Below, piece by piece: positions 32,529 to 44,241 of a stretch of DNA of 64,000 bases. The DNA is from Laccaria trichodermophora. Lineage: Eukaryota > Basidiomycota > Agaricomycetes > Agaricales > Hydnangiaceae. The position numbers and the translations under genes are program-made. Positions within the stretch are counted from its first letter, which is position 1. Every line of letters begins with the position of its first letter. A model generated the notes under the pieces. The model was not told where the DNA came from. It saw nothing but the letters and a program-made list of their open reading frames with translations, and ran no database searches. The DNA is taken from the NCBI GenBank assembly GCA_018417955.1, contig JACTVC010000040.1, forward strand, positions 186,001 through 250,000, in the 5' to 3' direction.

Positions 32529-35500
32529 CTAAAATGCATCAAAGTCAAAGCGCTCAGCGTCTTCCTCCTCGGTAACTGTGTCAAGAGACTGTCCCTTCTT
32601 TCCTTCCAAACGATCAAGACAATCAAAGATGCTTCCTAGAGCAATAAGACCAAAGCTGTTCGCGCCAAACTCGTTTCTAAGCTTCAACGAAAAGACCCAG
32701 GCCTGCCATGCTCTCTCCAGCGTAAGCAGTTGCCCTGCGAGCCGTGCATCTGGCGTCAGATTCTCTGAATCTTGATATCCCGGCGCTACCAGATCTTGCC
32801 GTATCTCCTTTACAATCACCCCCGAATGGACCTTCACCCGCTCAATCCTATCCCTCCGCATTCTTTTGTTGTTGCAGGAGGCAAGTATCGTCCCAGCGAC
32901 GACTTCTTCCTCTCGAAGTCGGATCGTACGGGAATTCGAGAGCGTGTGGATCGCACAAATGTAAGATAGCTCTGCGACATATCTTTGAAACAAAGTTGTC
33001 ACGAATTCGTGTTCAGTTGGCTCAATGGCTGTTCCAATGTGGCGCTGGACGCGATCTTTGTACGCAAGGGAGATCGGATCGCTCAGAAGCGGTTCAGCGG
33101 AACTGTCTCTTTGCTCCATCTCGGGAAGTGGGCCATCGACTTCGAGTCTATGATCACGGAACATCACGCCAAGTGCTCGCGTCGATTTGTAATAGTCGGT
33201 TTGGCGGGGTGCGTTTATCTCGGCGGATTGCCAGTCGGGTTTGCACCTGATCAGGGGATGAGGTAGAGCCCCGCCCGACAGGTCAACAGGATTGCCTTGC
33301 TTTGGGTAGTCGACAGCCTAAAAAATCAAACTAGTCACTATCACATTTCTCAGATTACAATGAGATTAATCGCACCTGGGAACACAAAACTGCGAGATGT
33401 TCACAGTCTTGATCAAAAACGCCTTCCTATTTGAGAGTGATATAAACGGAGGTTCACAGTTCTCAAGCAAATGTACCGACCTTGGATTGATCTGTCACAG
33501 ACGACCTTGTCAGATGGAGAGCAGGCATGAGGGTCACACAATAATACCTGCAATGACGAGCAGTCGATTTGATAGGAGTCCCTGTTTGAAAGCAGTCTTA
33601 GACCCAAAGCAGATCCAGACGTAAGGTGTCAACTCACCAAAACATCTGAGTGGATATATTCAACGATGAAATCGCAAACGGCCTCTTCGATGGATTGGCC
33701 TGGAGGAAGTGCACGCGGAGGTAGAGAGTCATAGCTTGCCGGTACAACCATCTGCGTCGGAAGCAACGGTTCGAGCATGATGACTGAGTAAATGTCACTA
33801 TATGGGACCGAATCAATGTAAGTTGGTGATAGAACAGCCAACACTAACCCATCCAAGTCTCCGCCTCCCAAGCAAGATGCCAGTGAACGTTTGCCTGCGA
33901 AGAACAAGATTGTGAAATTGTCTTTGGCGATGTGAGTCAACAGTCCATACCAACAGACGGCAAGACCACCACGTTCACCAAATGAGAAAAAAGACAAAGT
34001 TTGTCCTCCGGAGGTTTACCGATACATCGGACTCGTTGTACTGAGATAGCGCAAGTTAATTTAGCGATGCATAGTTGACACCACCGTCGCTTACATACCA
34101 TCGCCTGGGTGGGCAACAGGACTCCGTGAAATTGAGCATGAGCCACTGAGCCAAGTGGGTTCCTTATCACCGGCCTTCTGAACACAAGCTAAGAAACATC
34201 AGTGAAAGGGAGGCAAAGGCACGTCAAGGTGGAAAGTGCACCATATATGTGTCCCTCCGGCAGCTCGTACACGTTCTGGTACCCGGCTTTCCGATACGCC
34301 GGACCTTCGTCAGCCACTCCAACAAGTAAATAACTGTCTGGAATCTTGATGCGCGCAGAATGCTTAATCTCGCGCAAAACTTCTATTCTCGCAACATTTC
34401 TAAGTTGCTTGATGAACTGGTTGTCAATGCCTGGGCGACCGTCTTGGCTATGCAAATCAAACCCGTCGTCCTCGAAATGCTTCAGAATGTCTGGAAAATC
34501 GAATGATTTGCCAAGTCCGCCCCGATGGGTCTCCATGATAGATCGGAATTGCTCGAGTGAGTCGTCGATGGTCTGGGCCTCCGCAATAGCGGCATTTTGT
34601 AAATCCAAAAAGGTCTGCAGTCTCACACCAAGGTCTTCCAAAAACATGACAAGCGGGCTGAATAATTCGAAACAGTTACTAGTCGTTTTAGCTATGTGCA
34701 GTAAATTCTCGCACCGATTGAGATAACAAAGCTTTGGATAACGGAAAGCTTCTGAAATTTCAAGAGGTTCGCTTTGAGCAAGGGAAGGAAACTTGATCAT
34801 CGATGGCCTCAGCCGCATGCGAATCCCATTCGAGTTTTTGTCAAGCTGCTTGTCAACGACTACAACACCTTTTGAGCCCATAAATCTGATTTGATACTAG
34901 TTCAAGGATAGGGTCAACAAGGGAGAAATATGTAATCAAGCTGTCTCACCGCAGACGGCAGGGGAGCCTTCTCATCGAGACGACCTTCGTTGTTCCTCAA
35001 CGTTTCAAATATTTCTTGTCCGAGAGACTCTGAGATAGTGCCCACTCCATCCGTGAAGCAATGAACAATCTTTCTTGTCTCTATATCACCGTCGTCGTTT
35101 CTGATGGTCCGCTCCTCGACGTAATCGATGTCATCGACGCGCTCCCACTCGTGACCATGTATATGAACCGATGGGTCTGTAGCTGAAAATTTCTGAGCAA
35201 TCCGTGCTGCATATTTGGAGGGTTGCTTAGCCAGTGCACTGAAATCCCCAAGATCTCGAACAACTTTTTGGGGTGTTATCATTTCACCACTACTTTCAAA
35301 GCTGCTCATAAACCACACAGCATGCTCGCGCAAAGAGGAGGTGGAATACGCAAGGAACTGAAAATGTCGTCCTGCTATCATGATTCCTTGCTTCAAGACG
35401 TCACCTACCCGCTCACGTAGAACGGACATGTCGTCGACATTCTGATTTCGCTTATAGGAAGATCGGTCCTCGTCACGGAAGTCAACCCGAATAAAGTTAT

Positions 35501-36911
35501 CATCGCAACCTTTATACTTCCGGATGGCGTTGTTGGATTGGGTGGGAAGTGGGCCTTCCAAAAGCATGCGGGTAGGAGTAATTGTAACGTGGGCCGCGCT
35601 GATCAATGAAGCGTTAAATCCTCTGGCTTTCCTGGGTTTGAATTTCTTGAGGATCTCCTGGAAGCACGCCTTAGGCCTTTGACGCTCAGCCTTTTGTAAC
35701 AAGGCATCATGGAACTGTTTCAGGAGGTCTCCCGTGTCGCTCAGATGGGCCTCGTAAACTTCTTGGACTGAAGGAAGAAGATCAAGGATTTCATTGGTAT
35801 GGAGGACGCCGTTGTATAGAAGTGACGCGAGTTGGAAGGTAACTGGCCACGGAAACTTGGCGCGGCGCAGTGTGTTCTCGTACCTATGCATGAGCTCGCG
35901 AGAGAATAATCTGGAACGGAAGGCCTGAACTTGAACGTCCCTGTATAATTGAACGAGCGTGATGTTGCTCGTTAACCCAGCAGTCCTACACATTTCCACA
36001 AAATCTTTCATGACATCGTTGCGTCCGCCCGACCAAAGGAGTAAACGTAGCTGATACGCGTACGGAGATATAACTTGATGGCTAGGTTCGAGCGAAGTGA
36101 GCCTCCAGCTTCCGGAGTTGTTGTCTGTTTCTTGGAATGTTGGAGGATATAACAGATCAAAACATATATCTGAAAATTTGTCATGAGTGAGCAAGTCGGG
36201 TGGTCGCTGACGGCTACAAACAAGGCTTTGGGTCATATCCAACAGCCATTTTTTGAATGCTGGCGAATTCAATAGAAATAACTTTTCCGTATGTTTCGGA
36301 GATGCTTTGCATCTTCAATTCTTCGTCAATATCGTGACATAATTTAAAGAAAACAACTCAACTGTTATCTGAAAATGCTTATGGTCGTATTCAAAGGTCA
36401 GCCACCCTGATGGTCCCGATCCAGTGCAGATCTTCTCCCATTCAATAGAGAAATCTCGAGGGTAAAGGGCGCCTCTTTCTGGATAACTAGTTCGATGAAA
36501 CACCCCGATCTGGACAACTTCAACGCGAAAGCGGTCTTCAAGCCCTCGGAGTATCTCCTCATGCTTTTCCTCGAGATCAGGATCGGTGTAGAAAGTCTTT
36601 CTCAAGGTCTCGATCAAGGTCGATCCTGGTTTAGTACTGCTCGCATAAAATCGGAGTTTATCTCGTTCGATTTTTATGGGGTGGTCTTTGACCCAACGAA
36701 GAAATTTTGTAGCAATTGTCGCATTATGTATCGTCAAGATCCCGCCAGAATTTCTTGTTTCGCTGACCGTGCTTTCCTTGAATTTGAGTTGAAAGTTCAT
36801 CCGGTCGTCGCTTGCATTAGGCAGGAAGTCATCGTCATGAAGTACTCCTGCAATTTTGCGAGTCACCGTCCAGAAATCAGCGTTGGATGGTAGCCTGATT
36901 TCGAGATTCAT
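32529..36911 (-). CDS. RNA-dependent RNA polymerase of RNA silencing
   Basis: Twelve exons can be joined in frame: 36911-36363, 36312-36222, 36169-34950, 34896-34242, 34188-34099, 34040-33951, 33894-33849, 33797-33638, 33581-33548, 33491-33481, 33426-33376 and 33317-32529. They give 1,261 residues. Family blocks are GYDPKPYICFDLLYPPTF, FTDGVGTISESLGQEIF, YQIRFMGSKGVVVVD, IYACVQKAGDKEPTWL, SLASCLGGGDLDGDIYSVI, IADQSKEGVFDQDC and AVDYPKQGNPVD. The catalytic DLDGD (residues 911-915) is intact and is split by an intron after the G codon. The cellular RdRP family (QDE-1, Rdp1) makes double-stranded RNA for Dicer in quelling and heterochromatin pathways. An 11-nt exon is needed to keep IADQSK in frame. 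The start could be further upstream if another 5' exon exists. Confidence 0.93.
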
Positions 36912-37442
36912 GCCGTGGAGAAGGATTCCTTGTGAATCGTATGACTTGAAAAAGACTGTCTTTCTTCACAATCGACGCCAACGATAGGCGCTTGCAGTCA
37001 GGTGGCTTATCCCCACGGCGTGGGTTTTGTGAGGCTGACAACCTAAGAGTATATGACATTAAGCGACAGAAGTGTTAAACAAACATATAATGTACGACTT
37101 GATCCTCCGTAGTTTTCACCTTTGTTTTTTGTGAATCTGTTACTGTGAGCCTGTGACGGTGATCAGCCTGTCAGAATGTGTGATAGTGCACGACAGAAAG
37201 TCCGTTTGCGGAGTTAGAGCACTTTGCACGCAAAGTCATGAGGCAGACAGCCTCAGGAGACGTGTAGGATACGTGCCCGTGTATTTTCACGCCTGTGGAC
37301 TGGAAAGTGTGGGTGCCACCAACGGGGATCGGTTGATGGTCATTGTCCTGGAATTCAAACATATGTCAATATTGGATTCATTCACTTGTTGCCCAAGCAC
37401 TCACAGTCATTTACATTCCCTGTACATATCTCTTCTGACGAC
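36912..37442. other. divergent promoter region between RdRP and the TIP-like gene
   Basis: Two genes start in opposite directions from this 531-bp gap. It has no supported coding sequence. Confidence 0.5.
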
Positions 37443-40106
37443 ATGTACCTTTATCGACCTGGACGGCGGCGGAAATCACCCTCAATCACACTCACGACTG
37501 CGCTCGCTCTTCTCCCTCTTGGAAATGCGTTCAAGTTGCCATGGCCGTTCCCTGCTAAACGGTTTACTGGAAATTCTTTAATAGATGCAGGAACTATGGG
37601 TCTCAGCGGGGACAATAGAGTCGTTGCTTTTGGAGACTTCAACGGGGACCAATTGTATGCTCAATATTTCTTGACAATATGATGACATTCGAACAACTTC
37701 ACGCTTAGATTGGATGTTTTATCGTTAGCCTCTGATCAGCAGACACTTTCAGTCCATCATTGGAATCACGGTGCATAACTTTGGAGTTTACTAGAGGAGG
37801 TGTACTCACGTACCACAGAGGCGTTTTCTTTTCAGAATTCTGGGTCGTTCAAGCACCCTCGCAGAGTTTATAATGTTGTTCCAGGAGACTTCACGCATTC
37901 TGGAAAACTTGACCTCCTCGTTATGAGCCAAAGCGTCACCGCCAACCAATTGGATTTGACGCTATATCCTGCCCTCGTCGGCGGGGGTTTTGGTACGTCA
38001 AGCGTAATTTCATTGAAGAATGGCTTGACACTTTTTTGATCTAGATGTGAACCACCCCAGGTTTCTTCCGCCTTCCACCCTTGCCCAACCAATACCCATT
38101 GATATTGACGGGGATATGAAAATTGATCTCCTGGGCATTGAGCCTTCCGCATCTCAGGGACCTTTGAAGATCTGGCAAAATGTATGGAATGCTTCTCAAG
38201 CTGATTCACCCTTATTTAAGATGTGTGTTAGCACACCTGTAACACCTACTCAATTGTTGACCACTCCACTCTAGAATTGATGCGCCTTTCCACGGATCTC
38301 AATGTTCTCTGGCAAATCCTCATAGCAATGCTGTTGTCGACCTTGACGGGGATTGTCTTGCAGGTTTGTTTGAGATAGATTGGAATTCCAAAGCTTTTGA
38401 CCTGGTTTATAGACGTATTTCTTGTTTGTAACGATGAGAAAGGAGGCCAGTCCTACCAAATATGGGTGAACAACAAGGACAATGGCTTCAGTCTCTCGCA
38501 GGCGGGCTTACTACCTCCCGGAACGCAAGCGATTTCGTTTGCTGACATAAGTTAGCCATCTCGAATATTCTTCTGCCCGCTGCTCAAGTTTGGAATAGAT
38601 CGTGACGGGACGATTGACATGGTTTTTCCCACTTGTGCCCATGTGTCTTCCTCGACAGGCGTGGGCACAGACTGCTACATCAATATAGCCTTCAATGAGC
38701 AGCTTCGATTATGTGCATCGTCCACGGACTCTGGTGTCAAAAACGGAGCTCGCGTTTGTCGGCCACCAGAGGATTTGTGTACCCCAGATCCAAATTTTCG
38801 ATTTAACCTTACAAATAGTCCTGATAACCCTGTAAGTTTTCGCTCAACATTGTGTAATTTTGCAGAATACTAATTTTCTTCCTTTGCTCAGGCATTCATT
38901 CGCTTCCCTCTGTCTTCCCTCTTCCCTCTATCCCCTTCATTGCTCGTACTTGACACGTCCCTGAAGCCACCCTTACCTGTTCCCATCAAGTTTGGTGACG
39001 CTAATCTGGATGGCTATCCCGATCTTCTTATCATCACTGTGTCTGGAAAGAGAGAACGTGTTCCCAGCCTCGTATTTTCCGTTCCTTGTGCGGACGGTGT
39101 AGCCGGATGCGTATCTAATGAGCGCGAGAAGCGTGGGTGGAAAGTCGCGAGCCACGGTGCAGAAACCTTGGAGGCCATTAAAGACGCTCGAGGGGTGTCA
39201 TTTTTGGACATGGATGAAGATGTAATGGTTCTACTCTTCTTGGTTTTAAATGATTGTTCTGATTTATGGATATGCAGGGAACTCTTGATATTATGGTCCA
39301 ACGAACGGGAGACGCTGGGCAAGGACATGTTCTTTTTATTCAAAATAACTTCTACTACGACGCTTTCTTTTTGAAAGCAATCGGTAAGCCCTGGTGTCTT
39401 CTATCTTGTGTCATACACTCAAGGGTAGTTTAGTCCTCAATGGCGCCTGCGACAATGGGTGGTGTTATACCCTGAACAGCTCTGAGCGTTATCATGTAAA
39501 CTCGATTGCTATGATAAGTGAACTCTGCTGACCTAGAACAACCAAGCCCTTCGGTGTCAGCTACTCTGGCGCGTCATACAAATACACCGTTCTTGACACC
39601 ACAGGCCACCGTTCAGCTGCTCAAGGTAAAGACCGACCCTTCGAAACCGTGTTGAACTCTGAGTTTACTCTTTGATGTCAGTTGGTCAGCTCCCACAGAC
39701 ATCATACCACTCGCTTCAAACTCCATATTCCTTCTTTGGACTCGGTCGCACGAACAATTATATCGAAAACCTGTTCGTTGGAACAACCGTCCACTTAAAA
39801 GAGCATTTTATCAACATGGAAGGTGTCATTCCCAACTCCAAGGTAGTCATCCTTCCGTCTGCCAAGGAAGGTGAGGCTTGGAAACGCGAACTCTTCTTAA
39901 GACCGGGAGAATGGATCCCCTGGGTAACCGTGACCGTGATCGTTGGAACAATTGTGTTGGCGATCATCGTATTTGTACTTCATTTGAACGAGAAGGTTCG
40001 TCTCATTATCAGTTTGAAGACACGCACGCCCTAAATCTCATCATAGAGGGAGGACGAACTGGAAAGAAGAAGAGTTTCACATCATATCAACTTCGATGCC
40101 TTGTGA
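37443..40106 (+). CDS. TIP/ITFG1-like type I membrane protein with FG-GAP repeats
   Basis: Thirteen exons, with boundaries at 37654/37709, 37770/37819, 37992/38045, 38222/38275, 38363/38413, 38550/38599, 38831/38892, 39221/39278, 39383/39434, 39495/39547, 39625/39682 and 39995/40047, give 678 residues. An N-terminal hydrophobic signal (TLTTALALLPLGNAF) is followed by integrin-like Ca-binding repeats: GDFNGDQLLDVL, IDIDGDMKIDLLGI, VDLDGDCLADVFLV, FGDANLDGYPDLLI and LDMDEDGTLDIMV. Near the end comes the conserved TIP block GVSYSGASYKYTV, QLPQTSYHSLQTPYSFFGLG, then one transmembrane helix (WVTVTVIVGTIVLAIIVFVL) and a short basic tail. In animals TIP/ITFG1 is a surface glycoprotein; the fungal role is unknown. 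Confidence 0.9.
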
Positions 40107-40230
40107 TCATGCTCCTTGACGGACAGGAGTTTGATGATAGAGGAATTTTGTACATTAGTCGGTTTTAATGCAATACCCAGGCAGAGGTGCCTACCAGGTT
40201 GTGGAAATAATTTTCAAATCGTACATATGG

Positions 40231-42773
40231 CTAAACATATAATGGAGTCCACAAATAGTAGTTGTCTGGTTCGTGATCCGCGTCGATGTACAGTACGACA
40301 TCGCTGCTTGTCATCTGGGTCTTTTGGTGCCTAAAGGTTGAAATTTGGTGTAAGTCAGCAATTCATACTATTCACGATCAACGTACGTCTCGGCCATGTG
40401 CTTTTTCAAAGAAACAGAATCACCCCTCAAATGACAGTGCACGCAACAGAGCGACCTGTCGCATGACCTAGCTCGCTTGCGATCAACCTCCTCGGCCATC
40501 CTCAGTCTTACTTTTGCTTGTGTTTCTTCGTCGGGAAGGATCAATTTAAGTCCAGCAGGACCGGCGAAGTGAGTATGGGTGAGCTTTCAGCGAGTAAGTT
40601 AAATGTCGAACAGGATCGATAATATCAATTGACATACCCCTCGTCTCCATGTCATCATCAACCGTCCTTGGCGCTCGGATCTGCAGTGTTCACATTCAAA
40701 AATTGGATTGGCACAGTCCATCTCTTGAATAGTGGTCGTCTTCGGATCACGGCCACATAGTTCCACAAGCTCAGCTGCGGTCTGCGACGCCGCCGTAAAG
40801 AAGGAAATCACTTTACCTGCGTTCCAGGGACGCAGTCTGCAATTCGTAGAGAAATCCACCAGATCTTCGTCGTCATCTTCAATGGCGTGGATATAAGTAT
40901 ATTCTGATGCACAGGCGTGCATGAGAACTGCGGGATAGAACAATGGTCTCGATAGATTGCACTCGTACTTGCTGCATCTGAAGACCGCGGTCGCAAGGTT
41001 AACGTCGGGTTGTGGTGTCACTGGTGGTGTGTCATCTTGGGGTTCATCTTTTTTGTTTGCTTCCGCGATCATCCCCATGAGTTTTTCGCATGTTTGGACT
41101 TTCCAAACCGCAATGAAGTCTGGAATTAGATTCATAACTTCGTGAAATGTTTCCAGCGTTACTTCATCCTCGACTGGGGTGTCCTCCACTATATGTCGAA
41201 GTGGGGGGAAGAGATAAAAGTCGCTAGCAGGCGGAATAACCTCATTAACCGCGCAAGTAGCCACGTAGTCGCTCCGCACTTGTTTGATAAGATGTTGACG
41301 TTTCTTTAACATTGCTTTGCGGTCTTCTCTCAAACGAGCCACCTTGAGAGCCCCCATGAAGGCAACGAGTTGATCCTTGATATTGTTCCAGACTAACGGG
41401 ATATAAATCGACTTCTTTAGGACAAAAGCAGCGTCAAGCACACACCACGATCAGTTAACTCCTTTTTCTGCGTGACAAGGCTGTGTTCAGAAAGCCTTTT
41501 TCGGTTTTGCCCCTTGGCAATCTCGTCGCCCCACCCCAGTTCACTCAATTTCTCAATGATGCTATGTGTAAGTGTAAGAGGTTGTAAGAGATTGCGGATC
41601 ATGGCCACCTACAGGTCTTTCCGCCTATTGCGAGCTACTTCTACTTCGCGCAAGCGGTCTTCGTTTTGTTCGGTCACCCATTTTTCGCAGAGCTTGACAT
41701 GCTGGCAAGTTCGGATTTGAAGTTAAGATGTAAGGGGTAAAACCGGATGCCCCACACCTCTAATCGCGCTACGCGTTCCTTTTCCTTTGTAGAAATCCAT
41801 TCAGTTACTGCTTGAGGATCGTCCTTCCGCGCAGAGTACTCTTCTTTAAAGCGATTAATGGTTTCGTCACAACGATAAATGAACAGCCTCGGTCGACGAC
41901 CTGTGAATCTGTAAGGTACATTGCCTCTGATTAGTGGCAAAAAAGATACCCGATGCTTTTGTGACCCTTGTCACAGGAATGCACGCCGCAACCTTTTCCG
42001 GAACACCATGAATATACACATATCCGTGATTACTACTGGTGAAACTTCCCTGATTTTAGCCAACGAGTTCTTGAAAATAAAAATGTCCTACTGTCTATCG
42101 ATGCACTTGAGACACGTTCGAACTCGCTCTTCCCATGAGATAACCTGAGTGCCAGTGCTGCTCAAGCAGAACTGCAAAGTAATGAGTAACTTGTATCGTA
42201 AATATGAAACCCTTACATGGCATTGCTTTCCGAAAGCGAGATTGATAAACTGAGGTTCTGTCAGGTCCTCCGGGCATGGCGGAAATCCTGATATGTTGGC
42301 GCACGCCTGCTTCCAGACAGAGACAGCAGAGCGTTGCATGAGGATGCCACGCAAGGCTTTCGTAGTGCGAGCGAGGTTCAACACGTCGAGGGGGTTCAAT
42401 TGCCCAAAAATCTTCAGGAATTATTATGTGAGCCAGACATCCGGGGTACATGATGACTTACCTCGAAGAGAATGTCCAGTGGCATCTCCGTGAGTTGTCT
42501 CAAAATACCTCGTTTCCCTCGCACTTTCTTTGCTCGATGTTCGTCCGCCTTTGGGTTAAACGATTCATCAACAGGGATTTTGCGCTTTCGGGACTGAGTA
42601 GGCTTGAGTGTTTTGGCAGGAAGTTCATCGTCAGACACAGGGTAAGCCACGTCTTGAGAGTCAACGTCCATTTCATCTGAGACAGGAATAGAAGACATAG
42701 CTCTGACTGTCAAGCGACTGGAACGTCGCCCAGGGGTTGAGTCTTCGGTCATAATGTGCGGCGTAAGAGTCAT
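40231..42773 (-). CDS. F-box protein with C-terminal C2H2 finger (paralogue 1)
   Basis: It starts at the ATG at 42773. Exons 42773-42462 and 42411-42217 contain a basic NLS-like region (SRKRKIPVDE, KKVRGKRG) and the F-box (PLDILFEIFGQLNPLDVLNLARTTK). Later exons, with some boundaries uncertain between 42130 and 41940, carry a CLKC pair and a module IIEKLSELGWGDEI...LTDRGVWNNIKDQLVAF. A Cys-rich region (FRCSKYEC, FECEHC) follows. The last exons (to the stop at 40231) carry a C2H2 finger, C-x2-C-x11-H-x4-H, in SLCCVHCHLRG...HMAETH. By family it is an SCF adaptor, probably nuclear; its target is unknown. It shares exon structure with the gene at 44242-47019. Confidence 0.75.
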
Positions 42774-42899
42774 GTCAGGTGAACCTCACATTGTACTTGA
42801 ATTAGCTTGTCACCGTCACACATAGACAGACGCGTGACTTGTGACAAACGCGACTCCTCGCTGGATTTCTTTACCGACCCCCTGCAGACAAAGCAACGT

Positions 42900-43182
42900 T
42901 TAATCCGGCGTTTCAAGCGCGCGGCAAAGTAGCATCCATCGCTTGGAGGCGTCGAGAAACCTACCCTTCTCGTGGACATATGTACTCCGATGTGCCCTCG
43001 TCGGATCGATCATCGGACAGACTCCCACGCAGTATCAAGGCGAGCCGGACCGAGCATTTCGCACTTTCAAGTCGATGGTGAACCACCTCCTTTAAAGTAT
43101 CTTTCAAGCGTCGACCAACTGTGACGAAATTACATTCAAAAGGACGTTGGGAAAGGTTTTTGGGACTCCATCGCACCGACAT
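42900..43182 (-). CDS. small hypothetical protein, about 75 residues
   Basis: The ATG at 43182 opens MSVRWSPKNLSQRPFECNF and ends near SEYICPREG, with a possible donor GTAGGT after it. It has no recognised domain. It sits between two F-box genes and could be the start of a longer gene or chance. Confidence 0.2.
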
Positions 43183-43189
43183 TTTGTAA

Positions 43190-43910
43190 TATATTGTGCG
43201 GCTGGCGCAGAGGTCTTGATCGTGGAAGCCTGCATATACTTAATTGAGGCTTTCTAGGTCTGCGGTTACTGCGGATCTGGTTAAAAGAGCGGAAAGCTGC
43301 TGGCACAGTGAAGGATTCGCATGGGATTCAAATGATGTAAGTAAGCAACGCATTTCATGATCAGGACAAAGATCAACCCAATCTACAATAATGGCCCATT
43401 TCGCGTACTGAGACCGGCTTGAGAATGCAAAGCGGGCGTGGTCATGTCTGGGCTCTCCTACTCCCGTAGAACTTTGAACTAACAACCAGTGACTCGCCTC
43501 TCGCTGATAATCAAATCCACCCGGCCCTTAATTTTGGGAGGGGTTTTGGTGCTCAAACACATATGTTTCTCGCGTCTTCGCCTCACACCACCCGCACACC
43601 TCCTTCCGCTCAAACTGCCTCCCTTTCGACCTCGTGCTTCGCAAACGTAGCAAAATTTTATTCGTCGACTCCTATCGCCGCTAACTTGTGCAGCTTGTGT
43701 TCTCTTTCAAGTTGTAAAAAGTCCCCAGGTCACCACTAGAACGGAAAAGACGTGTTCATACGCGAACATCTCACCCAGATGGCCTTCAGTCCTCTCTCGC
43801 ACATTGCAAAAATGGTTCTATGCCGTCCTCGACGTTCCAGCAGAATTCTACTGCTAAGCCCTCATGCGGATCGTAAGTATGATTCGAAGCGACAACCCAA
43901 TGATAATATG
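43190..43910. other. intergenic between the two F-box paralogues, left of the MITE
   Basis: Only short unrelated frames; no gene or repeat is supported. Confidence 0.4.
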
Positions 43911-43912
43911 TA

Positions 43913-44179
43913 CTCTGCCCTACCAGGACCTCGGCACCCCCGCACAGTCGGCAGTCACAAAACGTCACATTTTTTGGCGGAAGAACGTGACAGATTGTGA
44001 CTGCCGAAATAACAGAACTTCGTCAATTCATCGTTTTTCTGGACGGAGAAAAGTGGAATTAGGTTGGATTAGGCCCAGGAGGCTCTCTCTGAAATTTTGT
44101 GGCAAGAGGTTTGGCGGAAGGGTTCGAACTCAAAAATGTGCCGACTGAGAGGGGGTGCCGAGGTCCTGGTAGGGCATAG
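43913..44179. mobile_element. 267-bp MITE with 41-43-bp terminal inverted repeats
   Basis: 43911-43953 and 44139-44181 are inverted copies with three or four mismatches (ATGCCCTACCAGGACCTCGG and partner). TA flanks both ends (43911-43912 and 44180-44181), consistent with a Tc1/mariner-type duplication. No coding frame. It lies just downstream of the F-box/C2H2 paralogue 2. Confidence 0.8.
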
Positions 44180-44241
44180 TACTCTTATGTTGTATTCACA
44201 AGGTCAACAATTAAGACTGGTTACAATAAACCAATCAGAAT

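Noticed and set aside
33481..33547. Reading RdRP exon as VLLCDPHACSPSDK from an acceptor at 33548
   Set aside because: It gives an insert absent from the family; splicing to exons 33581-33548 and 33491-33481 yields GLLSNRLLVIADQSKEGVFD, the expected block.
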